Below are positions 8,560 through 17,955 of a stretch of DNA of 64,000 nucleotides, piece by piece. The notes beneath the pieces were generated by a model. That model was given only the letters and a program-made list of their open reading frames with translations, was not told the origin of the DNA and did no database searches. Numbering within the stretch: position 1 is the first letter of the stretch; each line of letters begins with the position of its first letter. Source of the DNA: Rhodothermales bacterium (GTDB lineage Bacteria; Bacteroidota; Rhodothermia; Rhodothermales; Bin80); contig CATQHT010000003.1 of NCBI GenBank assembly GCA_958296045.1, forward strand, positions 693,246-757,245, in the 5' to 3' direction. The position numbers were made by a program, and so were the translations under genes.

Positions 8560-10614
8560 CTACAGCTGCCGCAGCGCCTCAATACGCAGACGCATTTCTT
8601 CGCGGTAGCGCTTTGCACCGGGAAATCCCGAACTCTGGTATTGAATGCGCCCATTCTTGCCCACGAAAACGTGTGCGGGGATGCCCAGGATGCCAAACTC
8701 TGTTTGGCTGCCTTCATCGAATAGGACAGTAAATCGGTACTCATTCTCGTCAAGAAACTCTCGCACCATGATTTGATCGGAATCCGTAGTGATTGCCAGC
8801 ATTACGACATCATCCACCGCAGCATAAGACGCTACTAGTTCCTGATAATGGGGGAACTCCGAACGGCACGGGCCGCACCAAGTGGCCCAGTAGTTGAGCA
8901 CCACGACTTTGCCGCGTAGCTCGGACAAGCGCCAAGTGTTGCCTTCTGTATCAGTTAAGCTTAAATCCGGCGCAGCGCGATCTAGGCGGTCTTCTGTCAG
9001 GCTGCGACGTGCTTCACGGGCAACTTCGGCGCGCGCTTCCGCCAATGCGGCCTCAATAGATTCCTCGTCACGCCCTAAGCGCATAGCGACTCCCGCAATT
9101 TGCTCATGGACTTTCACGCTATCGCTGCCGAGCTCATCGTCTTCCGTGTTTCGTGCAATGGCCGCAATGAGTGTTTCCAAGGCCTCGGCTTCTGTGCCAT
9201 GCTCGATGAGAAACTCACCTAGGGACGCAAGGAAGGCGGCGTCTGGCGCGCTCTTGACGGCTGCACGCAATGCCTGCTCTGCATCGGCTATTCGGCCCAT
9301 GGCTGCCAGCGTGTTGCCGCGTAAGTGCTCAAAGTCGCCGACATACCTTGCTGATCTGCGATCCAGAGCGCTCCCTGTAATGCCTGGGTACATCAGCCCA
9401 GGGCGCTTCTCGTTCAGAGCATCAATCGCCTCACCAGCTAGGCTCAGTGCTTCCAAGGGCCTGACCTCAAGATCATTCAGCAGCTGCACGGCCCTCTTGT
9501 AATAGCTTATCCCACCCCATGTGTCGAGGTGCGCGAGTTCACGGGCAATTGCCATGGTCTGATCAATGAGCGAGTCGCTGGGCCCCACGCCATCGTCATG
9601 CTGTTTTCGCATCGATTCAGCAAGCAATCGGAACTCCGCGTCGCGCGCCCGTGCATATTTAATATAGTGGTTAGTCTCCCAAGTAGGTGCGAAGCGCTGA
9701 ATCCAGCGTTCGGTGAGCTCCCTTCGTTCATTTGGCGGTGCCTCACGCGCAGCTATCATCACAGCGATATAATGCTGGTAGTAGACCATCTGGTCACCCA
9801 TCGCACGCCCTTCGGGGATCGCTTCCAAGCTGTCCAGCCATCTGCGCTTTCCGTCGTTATCGCCAAGTGCATCGTACCCAGCCGCCATGTAGTAGCCGTG
9901 CATGGCCTTAGATTCAGGGGTTAGCGCTACAACATTGGCCTCTCCGTCTTCAAGGGTGCTTCGCAACTCGGCTACTATGGCGTCTGCTGCTGCTGCGTCG
10001 TTCGCCGCACGCGCTACCTCTAACTCTGCCTGCACATGATGAATGCGGAACACGGGAGATTCCGGGATCTGTGGTTCTATTGCATCCAGCATTTCCAGCC
10101 ATCCGTGCGGATCATTGAGTTCCTCCAGTGCGCGCTCGACCGCATCATAAAGCCCCACCCGACTCGGGAATGTCTGAATGGCCACTTGACCTGCCTCTCT
10201 CGCACGATCCAGCCAATCTCGTCGCCCACGCAAAATGCCGCCCCAGGCTAGGGCATCCAAGTACTGCGCATGTACCATTGGATTCTCTAGTACGAGTTCC
10301 AGCGCACGCTCAAATGCCGGAATCGCTTCCTCGTACTGCTGCAGGATGCCGAGTGTTCGGGCATACCCGTACGCTGCATCTGCATTATTCGGATCTTTCT
10401 CCAGCGCCTTCTCGAAACCGCCGCGAGCCGCAATAAAGTCAAAGGCGATAAAATCCTCGCGGGCTGTTTCGATCAGAACATCGATGTCTGCATTCCCATC
10501 GCCGCAGGCAGCCAGCGCTGTCACCAAAATAATCAGTGCCGCGCCGATCGTAACCGGAGCGCGGCGCTCCTCCACATGCCTTTGAAAGCGCCCGGGCGTA
10601 GGCTGACCACGCAT
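8560..10614 (-). CDS. TPR lipoprotein with C-terminal TlpA-like thioredoxin domain
   Basis: A fusion protein of 684 residues from the ATG at 10614. That start gives a basic n-region, a hydrophobic core and the lipobox ALAAC. Upstream in-frame ATGs at 10683 and 10656 would put a long polar stretch before the signal. The body is helical with TPR-like units (for example DPNNADAAYGYARTLGILQQ). The last 140 residues are an AhpC/TSA-TlpA domain: LSELRGKVVVLNYWATWCGPC with the redox pair near residue 580 and the cis-proline loop ILGIPAHVFV. The fusion suggests a membrane-anchored disulfide reductase that docks protein partners through its TPRs. No RBS is apparent. The partner proteins are unknown. 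Confidence 0.83.
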   Translation of the reverse strand: MRGQPTPGRFQRHVEERRAPVTIGAALIILVTALAACGDGNADIDVLIETAREDFIAFDFIAARGGFEKALEKDPNNADAAYGYARTLGILQQYEEAIPAFERALELVLENPMVHAQYLDALAWGGILRGRRDWLDRAREAGQVAIQTFPSRVGLYDAVERALEELNDPHGWLEMLDAIEPQIPESPVFRIHHVQAELEVARAANDAAAADAIVAELRSTLEDGEANVVALTPESKAMHGYYMAAGYDALGDNDGKRRWLDSLEAIPEGRAMGDQMVYYQHYIAVMIAAREAPPNERRELTERWIQRFAPTWETNHYIKYARARDAEFRLLAESMRKQHDDGVGPSDSLIDQTMAIARELAHLDTWGGISYYKRAVQLLNDLEVRPLEALSLAGEAIDALNEKRPGLMYPGITGSALDRRSARYVGDFEHLRGNTLAAMGRIADAEQALRAAVKSAPDAAFLASLGEFLIEHGTEAEALETLIAAIARNTEDDELGSDSVKVHEQIAGVAMRLGRDEESIEAALAEARAEVAREARRSLTEDRLDRAAPDLSLTDTEGNTWRLSELRGKVVVLNYWATWCGPCRSEFPHYQELVASYAAVDDVVMLAITTDSDQIMVREFLDENEYRFTVLFDEGSQTEFGILGIPAHVFVGKNGRIQYQSSGFPGAKRYREEMRLRIEALRQL

Positions 10615-10959
10615 GACGGTTTTGCCGTTTTGAGTCTGCAGTAGTGTGTAGTCCATGGAGCATGTTTGATAGATGCGGTGCACCTCTGCAACGCAAGCCC
10701 TGATAGCCTCAAAAGCAATCCCGCTGTTGCTCAGTGGTTGCGAAATGTTGAGAATGGTCCATACCCTCTGTGCACATCTTGTGTGCTACAACGATTCGAG
10801 GTACATAGTTGTTCTGCTATAAGCCAACTTCGTCACTCTTGCTGGCCTCCTGGTGGTAGGCCAGCTTGGCCTGTGCCCCGCAGGGCTGGAATCGTGTACT
10901 ATCCCATCCTATTCACCAGCGGGAGGTCGTGGGCGGCCGTTGAGGGGGAATGCCTGACT
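10615..10959. other. Intergenic region upstream of the TPR-thioredoxin gene
   Basis: This holds the presumed promoter region of the TPR-thioredoxin gene and the left flank of the insertion sequence. No gene or RNA is recognised here. Confidence 0.3.
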
Positions 10960-10972
10960 CAAGTTTGTCAAT
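10960..10972 (+). repeat. Left outer inverted-repeat arm of the IS
   Basis: CAAGTTTGTCAAT is the reverse complement of 13055-13067. Its last five bases, TCAAT, recur at 11084-11088 at the start of the inner arm. Confidence 0.65.
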
Positions 10973-11168
10973 TTCGCCCCATGCGCAGCGAAGTCGGGGC
11001 TTATTTTGTGGCAATCTGGCCTCAAAGTATGGGTTATACCTATGATCCATATGGCTTTGATACCTTTTTTTTCTCAAAAATACTCAATGTAGTGGAATGG
11101 TCCAGAACCATTTCGCTGCAAAGCCGTATATTGACGCATGGGCACCCGATACCCGCACGCTCACACGC

Positions 11169-12977
11169 ATGTACATCCGCGCCAAGACACGCATCCTTAA
11201 ATCAGGTGCCAAGGCCACCAGCTACGCGCTGGTCGAATGCCACCGTATCAAGGGCGCTCCTAAACAGCGGACCGTCCTCAACCTGGGCCAATCCTTCGCA
11301 ATCCCCAAAGAACAATGGCGCGCATTGATTCTCCATATTGACGAGGGCTTACGAGGACAGAGCCGCCTAGCGTTTGAGAGTGAAGGCCTCCGCCATGCCA
11401 GCGAGACCATCGTTGAGAAGCTGCTGGAAAAGGGCTACAACGTGGACGACCCACGCGATGACCGGGATGCCGTCATCATTGATGAAGTCCATCATACTGA
11501 CACTCGTACCGTCGGAGGCGAACGTGTGGCTCTGAAAGCGTTGCAGCTGTTGGGATTCGCAAAGTCCTTGCGAATGCTGAAGTTGCGCGAAGATCAGATT
11601 CACTTGGCGACAGGGCTGGTGGTCGGGCGCATGCTCTTGCCCGGCAGTGAACGACATACGCATGAATGGATGCACGAACGATCCAGCATCCTGGAGTTAC
11701 TGCACTGCGACCTCCCCAGTCTGAGCAGCCTTTACCGTATCGGAGATGCCCTCTACGAGCACCGTCAGTCGATCATGGATGCACTCTTCGGCACCACGAA
11801 GGAGCTCTTGGGATTCAGCGAAACCATTGCCTTCTTTGACCTGACCAATGTGTTCTACACGGGCCGCAAGAAAGGGGACTTGCTGCGGCATGGTCGCAGC
11901 AAGGAAAAACGGTCTGATTGCCCACTGGTGACGTTGGCCTTGATGATGGATGCATCGGGGTTCCCCCGCACGGCGGAAATCCTCCCGGGCAATGCCAGTG
12001 AGCCTGCCACGTTGCACCAGGCCATTGCACAGCTGAACGGAGCCAAGCCCACGGTGATTATGGACGCTGGCATCGCTACAGAGGCCAATCTGGCGTATTT
12101 GGACGAACAGGATCTGGACTGGATCTGCGTGCAGCGTACGAAGTCCCCGCCGGTACCCAAAGACACACCGGATCAAGTCTTCAAAACCGCCAGCGATGTC
12201 GACGTGCGTGCCTGGGCACTCCCAGACGAAGGAGGAGAACGGCGCGTGTATCTGCACAGTGAAGCCCGACAAGCGGTCAGCGACCAGATTGTTGGAGCAA
12301 AGCGTGTGAAATTCGAGGAGGCTATCGCGCACCTGAACGCGGGACTTGCGCTGCCCAGACGTCTGAAGAACTTCGATAAGGTGCAGATCCGGGTGGGCCG
12401 ACTCATAGAAAAGTACAAGCAGGTTGCCTACCAGTATGATGTTAAAGTGACCAGGAAGGCCGGCAGCACCCACGCCGAAAAGATCTGCCTCACACAGAGG
12501 CCTGCCTACGAGGCATGTACGGAGGCCCTCGGCGGGTATGTACTGCGCACCAGCCACGCGGAATGGTCGGTCAAGAAAATCGCACAGACCTATTGGCAGC
12601 TAGGAGAGATCGAACGCACGTTGGGCACCATGAAGTCGGATCTCGGATTACGTCCGATCTACCACAGTCGGGACCTTCGCATAGAAGCCCACCTCTTCCT
12701 GTCCATTCTCGCCTTTCACGCAGCGCATCTGATACGCAGCCGATTGAGAACCGTCAACATCCACAGCAGCTGGGGCACACTCAAGGTCAAGCTCAACCAG
12801 ATGCATCATGTAACAACCGTGCTCCCACAAAACGCAACCCATTGCACCCTGCTCAAGAAAGACCAGGACCTCAAGCCGTTCCACCGTAAAGTCTTCCGCG
12901 CGATGGGGCTCAAAACCGGCACGTACACCCGCAGAATGAAAGCAAGACGCCCCGCTAAAGGGCACGCGAACATGTAA
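11169..12977 (+). CDS. IS1634-family transposase
   Basis: A DDE transposase of the IS4 superfamily (IS1634 group), 602 residues from ATG 11169. This start gives MYIRAKTR, the usual opening of the family; the frame is open 24 codons further up. Early residues read YALVECHRIKGAPKQRTVLNLG, a typical family N-terminus. The centre holds the catalytic core with FFDLTNVFYTGRK and VTLALMMDASGFP. The C-terminal catalytic Glu is in YWQLGEIERTLGTMKSDL, the Y/E/K signature of this superfamily. The frame is complete with no internal stop. A decayed relative lies at the right edge of the window. It should cut and paste its own element. Confidence 0.9.
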   Translation: MYIRAKTRILKSGAKATSYALVECHRIKGAPKQRTVLNLGQSFAIPKEQWRALILHIDEGLRGQSRLAFESEGLRHASETIVEKLLEKGYNVDDPRDDRDAVIIDEVHHTDTRTVGGERVALKALQLLGFAKSLRMLKLREDQIHLATGLVVGRMLLPGSERHTHEWMHERSSILELLHCDLPSLSSLYRIGDALYEHRQSIMDALFGTTKELLGFSETIAFFDLTNVFYTGRKKGDLLRHGRSKEKRSDCPLVTLALMMDASGFPRTAEILPGNASEPATLHQAIAQLNGAKPTVIMDAGIATEANLAYLDEQDLDWICVQRTKSPPVPKDTPDQVFKTASDVDVRAWALPDEGGERRVYLHSEARQAVSDQIVGAKRVKFEEAIAHLNAGLALPRRLKNFDKVQIRVGRLIEKYKQVAYQYDVKVTRKAGSTHAEKICLTQRPAYEACTEALGGYVLRTSHAEWSVKKIAQTYWQLGEIERTLGTMKSDLGLRPIYHSRDLRIEAHLFLSILAFHAAHLIRSRLRTVNIHSSWGTLKVKLNQMHHVTTVLPQNATHCTLLKKDQDLKPFHRKVFRAMGLKTGTYTRRMKARRPAKGHANM

Positions 12978-13046
12978 AACACACCGGTAAGACCCGGCCT
13001 TCTGATCGTCCCTGTATGTCAGGGATGTGTTACCTCACGTAAAAAA

Positions 13047-13067
13047 TCCACTACATTGACAAACTTG
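13047..13067 (-). repeat. Right terminal inverted repeat of the IS
   Basis: This 21-bp stretch, read on the minus strand, fuses both left-end motifs: CAAGTTTGTCAAT and TCAATGTAGTGGA, overlapping at TCAAT. It is probably the complete terminal repeat. Confidence 0.65.
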
Positions 13068-13217
13068 GGCTAGGTAAGGATGCCGCAGCCAGCCTGAAGC
13101 CGAGGATTCCGCATTGCCATAGTGGACCACATCCAAACATGAGCAGGGAATGCACCTACGCCAAATGCATACCACGAACCGGTTACATTGCGGCTGCAGA
13201 ACGGAGCGTAGCCGCTG

Positions 13218-14618
13218 TTAAGTAATGCCGAGCTGGCGCTTCGCATCTTCAACATATTCCAGCGCACGCTCCTTCGTGGGTGCCTCCGCATAGATGCGCA
13301 GCACAGGCTCAGTTCCTGATGGCCGTAGCAGAAGCCAGCCTTCGGACGTGAGGTGCTTGAAGCCGTCTAGATCGTCAAGCTCTCGGACCCTGGTGCCTGC
13401 TACCTCCTTCAGGCCACCCCTATCACGTAGCGAGGCTATGATTGCGGGCTGGCGGATCGTCCGCACATCAGCACGATAGTACTCGTGCGGCCCGAACTCA
13501 TCAAACAACTCCTGAACCAGAGCCGACACGGTCTTTCCACGCCGCATCAGCATCTCCAATAGCACTAAGCCCGCGTATACCCCGTCACGCTCGCACAGGT
13601 GTCCCTTAAGCGCGATACCTCCAGATTCCTCCCCGCCCAATAGCACATCCCCCTCAAGGATCCGCGGCGCCACATACTTGAATCCAATAGGCAGCGTCTC
13701 TACCGGTAAGCCGTAGGCACGCCCAATCTTGGCCAAGATCGCAGACGTAGCAAAAGTCCGCACGATGGCACCTCCAAGTCCGCGCTCTTGGTGCAGATAC
13801 TTCACCAAGAGAGCCATCACCATGTGACTGGTGACTTCCTGGCCCCGCTCATCGATCACACCTATACGATCCGCATCTCCGTCATTAGCAATGCCAACGG
13901 CCACGTCCGAACGGGCAATCAGCGACATAAAGGGGCCTAGGTTGCGACCAATCGGCTCTGGTACCAGCCCGCCGAAACTCGGATTGACCGTGTTGTGCAA
14001 CTCAACAACACGGTCCTCACCCAAGAGCATGGCAAACAGCTTCTGACCAGCACCATACATAGCGTCGTGCGCCATCCTCGGCCCGGATCTCCTGAGCGCA
14101 CCGATATCAAAGCGATTCCGCAGATAGTCCAGATAGCCTTCTGTCACGTTCCGGCCCGTTATCTGACCCACATGCCGTAGGCGCTGCGCACTGCCCGAGG
14201 CAGCGTCTACACGCGCCAGCTCCCGCTCGACAGCAGCCGTCATCTGAGGCGTCGCTGGACCCCCGAAAGACGCCTTGATCTTAAAGCCGTTGTAGTGGGA
14301 CGGGTTGTGGCTAGCCGTAATGACGATGCCTGCATCACACCCGTATGCGTGCACAGCCCAGCTTATCGCTGGCGTCGGCGTGATACCCTGCGCCGCAACC
14401 ACATGCACACCTTCGGCGGCAAGCGTCTCGGCCACATGCGACGCAAACCGGCTTCCCATAAAACGGGCATCGTGGCCGATAACTACAGTCGGCTCCGGCG
14501 TGCGGCCAAGAAGCCACCACGCGGTCGCGCGCGCCAGGCGCGTCAGGTTGGCAAATGTGAAGTCGCGCGCCACCACCGCACGCCAGCCGTCGGTGCCAAA
14601 CAGGAGAGGCTCAAGCAT
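13218..14618 (-). CDS. Phosphoglucomutase/phosphomannomutase family protein
   Basis: An alpha-D-phosphohexomutase that moves phosphate between C1 and C6 of a hexose or hexosamine phosphate. The four family motifs are present: catalytic phosphoserine loop TASHNP, metal loop DGDADR, sugar loop GEESGG and phosphate loop RPSGTEP. ATG 14618 gives 466 residues; a GTG one codon upstream (14621) is also possible. It overlaps the end of pgm (GTGATG junction), so the two are translationally coupled. It could be a phosphomannomutase, phosphoglucosamine mutase or second phosphoglucomutase. Motifs do not decide this, but it supplies sugar phosphates for envelope glycans either way. Confidence 0.88.
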   Translation of the reverse strand: MLEPLLFGTDGWRAVVARDFTFANLTRLARATAWWLLGRTPEPTVVIGHDARFMGSRFASHVAETLAAEGVHVVAAQGITPTPAISWAVHAYGCDAGIVITASHNPSHYNGFKIKASFGGPATPQMTAAVERELARVDAASGSAQRLRHVGQITGRNVTEGYLDYLRNRFDIGALRRSGPRMAHDAMYGAGQKLFAMLLGEDRVVELHNTVNPSFGGLVPEPIGRNLGPFMSLIARSDVAVGIANDGDADRIGVIDERGQEVTSHMVMALLVKYLHQERGLGGAIVRTFATSAILAKIGRAYGLPVETLPIGFKYVAPRILEGDVLLGGEESGGIALKGHLCERDGVYAGLVLLEMLMRRGKTVSALVQELFDEFGPHEYYRADVRTIRQPAIIASLRDRGGLKEVAGTRVRELDDLDGFKHLTSEGWLLLRPSGTEPVLRIYAEAPTKERALEYVEDAKRQLGIT

Positions 14619-16204
14619 CACAACCCCGCGGCCTTGAGCGCCCCACTCACCAGCGTACGAGCCTCAGCCAGAATATGCTCCAAGTGGCTCGCGCCCCGGA
14701 AGCTCTCACCATAGATCTTGTATATGGGCTCCGTACCCGACGGGCGTGCCGCAAACCAACCTCTGGCCGTTTCCACCTTCAGGCCGCCAATTGGAGCGTT
14801 GTTGCCTGGAGCTCGCGTCAGGATGCGCACCACGGGATCTCCCGCAAGTCTCCAGGCTGACACCATGGCAGGAGAGAGGTTGCGCAACACCGCCTTTTGC
14901 GCGTCACTTGCCAGCGCGTCCACACGCCTATAGTATGCCTTACCGTGCTGTGCCTCCAGCGCCTCGTAATAGGTGCCCGGGTCACGCCCGGTCACCGCGG
15001 TGATCTCGGCAGCCAAAAGCGCCATCACTATGCCATCTTTATCGGTAGTCCATACGCTCCCGTCTTTACGCAGCAGCGTTGCTCCTGCGCTCTCTTCCAC
15101 AGCGAGCCCGAAACGACTATTCAAAAGGCCATCCACGAACCACTTGAACCCAACCGGCACCTCCACCAGCGGCCGCCCCCGGCTATTCGCCACCCTGTCC
15201 ACCATGGCGCTGGTAACCAGAGTCTTAGCTATTGCGGTCGTGGGCGCCCAGGCCGGACGGTACTCTGCAAGGTAGTCCGCGGCCACCGCGAGAAAGTGGT
15301 TGGGATTCATCAGTCCCCCAGCCGGCGTCACGATGCCGTGTCGATCCACATCTGGATCGTTTCCAAATGCAATGTCAAATCGGTCCCGCAGCCCTACCAG
15401 GTTCGCCATCGCGTGGGGCGAAGAGCAGTCCATCCGAATCTTTCCGTCATAATCAGGCGGCATAAAGCTGAAAGAAGGATCGATGGCATCATTGACGACC
15501 TCTAGATTCAATCCGTAATGCTCTGCCAACGGCTCCCAGGCGAGTGTAGCCGCGCCCCCCATCGGGTCGACGCCAATCTTGAGATCGGAGCCCGCAATGG
15601 CATCCATATTGAGCACGCTACCCAAGTCACGCGTGTATGCCGCCAGCAGGTCCATATCTCGGGCCGTCATCGTCTGCCCCTTGCGTACACCGCTTAGGCG
15701 CTCGGCCATCAGCTCATTGGCACGCTTTTCGATCGCCGATGTTACCTCGCTGGCAGCGGGGCCGCCACTGGGAGGGTTGTACTTGAGCCCGCCATCCTCA
15801 GGCGGGTTGTGGGAAGGCGTCAGGATGACTGCGTCGGCCAGCAGCGCATCAGACGCAGCGTTGTGCGTAAGAACGGCATGCGAAAGCACAGGGGTCGACA
15901 AGAAACCGCCTCCCGCCTGGGAGACCGCATCGATGTCGTTGCCAGCAAAGACCTCCATCGCGGTGTCAAATGCGGGACCCGACAGCGCGTGGGTATCCAT
16001 CCCGACAAACAGCGGCCCGTCCGCGGCGCGTAGGTCGCAGATCGCTTGGCATATGGCCAGAACATGGTTCCTGTTGAACGTCCCAGCAAGCGAAGAACCA
16101 CGGTGGCCTGACGTGCCAAACGACACACGGCCTGCACCGTCGGTATAGTACGCCGCGATGAGCTTTTCGATGTCGTGCTCCGGTAACGCTCGTGGTACCT
16201 CCAT
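14618..16204 (-). CDS. pgm: Alpha-D-glucose phosphate-specific phosphoglucomutase
   Basis: A 528-residue phosphoglucomutase of the Escherichia coli Pgm type, converting glucose 1-phosphate and glucose 6-phosphate. It keeps the distinctive family strings: FGTSGHRGSS near the N-terminus, catalytic serine loop TPSHNPPEDGG, metal loop NDPDVDRHG, VPVGFKWFVDGL, EESAGA and RPSGTEP. ATG 16204 is preferred over the TTG four codons upstream because it gives the usual family N-terminus. It lies 27 bp after recN and overlaps the next phosphohexomutase gene, so secA-recN-pgm-mutase is probably one transcript. Having two related mutases side by side suggests different substrates. Confidence 0.92.
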   Translation of the reverse strand: MEVPRALPEHDIEKLIAAYYTDGAGRVSFGTSGHRGSSLAGTFNRNHVLAICQAICDLRAADGPLFVGMDTHALSGPAFDTAMEVFAGNDIDAVSQAGGGFLSTPVLSHAVLTHNAASDALLADAVILTPSHNPPEDGGLKYNPPSGGPAASEVTSAIEKRANELMAERLSGVRKGQTMTARDMDLLAAYTRDLGSVLNMDAIAGSDLKIGVDPMGGAATLAWEPLAEHYGLNLEVVNDAIDPSFSFMPPDYDGKIRMDCSSPHAMANLVGLRDRFDIAFGNDPDVDRHGIVTPAGGLMNPNHFLAVAADYLAEYRPAWAPTTAIAKTLVTSAMVDRVANSRGRPLVEVPVGFKWFVDGLLNSRFGLAVEESAGATLLRKDGSVWTTDKDGIVMALLAAEITAVTGRDPGTYYEALEAQHGKAYYRRVDALASDAQKAVLRNLSPAMVSAWRLAGDPVVRILTRAPGNNAPIGGLKVETARGWFAARPSGTEPIYKIYGESFRGASHLEHILAEARTLVSGALKAAGL

Positions 16205-16231
16205 AGACCGCCGCAATCGTTCTTATGACGC

Positions 16232-17941
16232 CTAGGGCACATGCATGAGCTCGCGCGCGCTCTTGCGCATAGCGTCGGTCACGAGGGCCCCCGAAAACAG
16301 CCGAGCCACATGCTCCGCCCTTTCGTCCTCTTCAAGGCGCCGAATATACGTCTTAGATCGCCCCTGCTCAACACGTTTCTCCACCGTGAAGTGGGCCTGC
16401 CCTAGGGCCGCGATCTGGGGCAGATGCGTGATGGCAATTATCTGGTGATAGCGTCCAAGCTTCGCCATGCTTTCGCCCACCTTGCGGGCGATGCGCCCCG
16501 ATACGCCGCTGTCAATCTCATCGAAGACCAGTATCGGCAGGCTTTCGCTCTTGGCCAGGATAGTCTTCAGCGCTAGCATTATGCGGCTGATTTCGCCGCC
16601 AGAGGCGACATGGCGTAGGCTTTTGGACGGCTCGCCTTCGTTGGTGGCGATCTTGAATTCCACCTCGTCCATGCCATGCCGCCAGGCGCGGTACCGGCCA
16701 GCCCCAACCCCTGGGGACCGCAGACGAATCCACCCAGCGGGGTCTTTGCGCAAGCCGAAGCTTACGGTAAGTCTGGCAGCTGGCATCCCCAGCCGGCTCA
16801 GCTCCTGAGCAACCGTCCCTTCGATGCGCTCGGCTACCTCATGGCGTTTACTGCTCAGCCTCATCGCGGTGTCGGCCAACAGTGACCGATTTGTATCTAT
16901 CGCCTCCGTCAACGCCTGCAATGACGCTTTGAAGTTCACCAGAAGGTCGTACTGCCCGCCGATGCGGGACCGGTGCTCCACGACAGCCTGCATCGATCCG
17001 CCGTACTTACGTTTGAGTCGATCCAGCTCACCTAAGCGCTCACGAATCTCCTCCAGGCGCCGCGGGCTAAACTCGATACGCGCATTGTAATCTTGCAGCA
17101 ATGCCGCCACATCCGCAACAACGATTTGCGCCGAACGGATCTCTTCGTGCGCTGCCTCGAAAACCGCATCGATGCGCGCCAAAGACTGCAGCTCATTACG
17201 TGCCACGATAAGCTGATCGCCTGTAGCACCGTCGCGGGCGTAGAGCATCTCATACAGTGTGGCGGTCGCGCTGTACAGGCGCTCGGCATTTTCCAAGCGG
17301 CGCTGCTCGGCCTCTAGGGACTCTTCTTCGTCCAGTTTGGGATCGATGGCGTCGATCTCACTAATTTCGAAGGCGAGGCGTTCTTTGAGCAGGTGGGCGT
17401 CCCGCTGCTCCTTTTCCAGCTTGAGGCGCCGCTCCAAGAGCTCCCGCACCTCATCGTAACGCCGCTCGTAGTCTTTGCGCAGCCCTCCCAGGCTGCCAAA
17501 ATGGTCGAGCATCTCCAAGTGCGTCTCGGTACGTAACAGGGATTGATGCTGGTGCTGCCCGTGCAGGTCGATAAGGTGCGCAGCCACGGCCCGAACTACG
17601 GTCAGCGTCGCTGGCGAGTCGTTGATGTACGCTCGACTATAGGTGGACGCGATCTCTCGTCGCAGGATCAGATGGGATGCGGCCTCAATGCCCTGCTCCG
17701 ACATCGCCCGACGCACCAGGGGTGACGTCACCGCGTCGAAGACCCCCTCAATGACGGCGCGGCGCGCACCCGTTCGCACCGCCTGTTTCTGGGCGCGCTC
17801 CCCAAGAATCATCTCCAACGCACCGATGATGATTGACTTGCCCGCCCCCGTTTGCCCCGTCAGGATGTTCAGTCCGCTTTCAAAGTCAACCTCAAGGGAT
17901 TCAATCAGCGCATAATTCTGAATATGAAGTGTTCTAAGCAC
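16232..17941 (-). CDS. recN: DNA repair protein RecN
   Basis: An SMC-like ATPase of 569 residues that acts early in double-strand-break repair and holds broken ends. It has Walker A (GQTGAGKS) near the N-terminus, central coiled coils with heptad Leu/Glu patterns (roughly residues 160-350), the ABC signature region SGGEISRIMLALK, and Walker B ILVFDEIDSGVSG. The frame is open to 18007, but that part overlaps the end of secA. GTG 17941 gives VLRTLHIQNYALI, the normal RecN start, 14 bp after the secA stop, with CAGGG just before it. Co-transcription with secA is likely. No LexA-type box was recognised upstream. Confidence 0.93.
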   Translation of the reverse strand: MLRTLHIQNYALIESLEVDFESGLNILTGQTGAGKSIIIGALEMILGERAQKQAVRTGARRAVIEGVFDAVTSPLVRRAMSEQGIEAASHLILRREIASTYSRAYINDSPATLTVVRAVAAHLIDLHGQHQHQSLLRTETHLEMLDHFGSLGGLRKDYERRYDEVRELLERRLKLEKEQRDAHLLKERLAFEISEIDAIDPKLDEEESLEAEQRRLENAERLYSATATLYEMLYARDGATGDQLIVARNELQSLARIDAVFEAAHEEIRSAQIVVADVAALLQDYNARIEFSPRRLEEIRERLGELDRLKRKYGGSMQAVVEHRSRIGGQYDLLVNFKASLQALTEAIDTNRSLLADTAMRLSSKRHEVAERIEGTVAQELSRLGMPAARLTVSFGLRKDPAGWIRLRSPGVGAGRYRAWRHGMDEVEFKIATNEGEPSKSLRHVASGGEISRIMLALKTILAKSESLPILVFDEIDSGVSGRIARKVGESMAKLGRYHQIIAITHLPQIAALGQAHFTVEKRVEQGRSKTYIRRLEEDERAEHVARLFSGALVTDAMRKSARELMHVP

Positions 17942-17955
17942 CCTGACATCGCGGA

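Larger units (their letters stand above)
10960..13067 (+). mobile_element. IS1634-type insertion sequence
   Basis: One long transposase gene is enclosed by short inverted repeats. CAAGTTTGTCAAT at 10960-10972 is matched by its reverse complement at 13055-13067. A second pair, TCAATGTAGTGGA at 11084-11096, matches the reverse complement of 13047-13059. At the right end the two motifs are fused into one 21-bp stretch; at the left they lie 111 bp apart. No target-site duplication was found by eye, so the true limits could be 10960-13067 or 11084-13059. The transposase is intact, so the element may be active or recently arrived. Confidence 0.75.

Noticed and set aside
11697-12557. Minus-strand open frame inside the transposase
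   Set aside because: It is wholly antisense to the transposase with no family resemblance.
13070-13217. Minus-strand fragment reading NVTGSWYAFGVGAF to the right of the IS
   Set aside because: It looks somewhat protein-like but is short, lacks a start, and no family could be named; too little to call a pseudogene.
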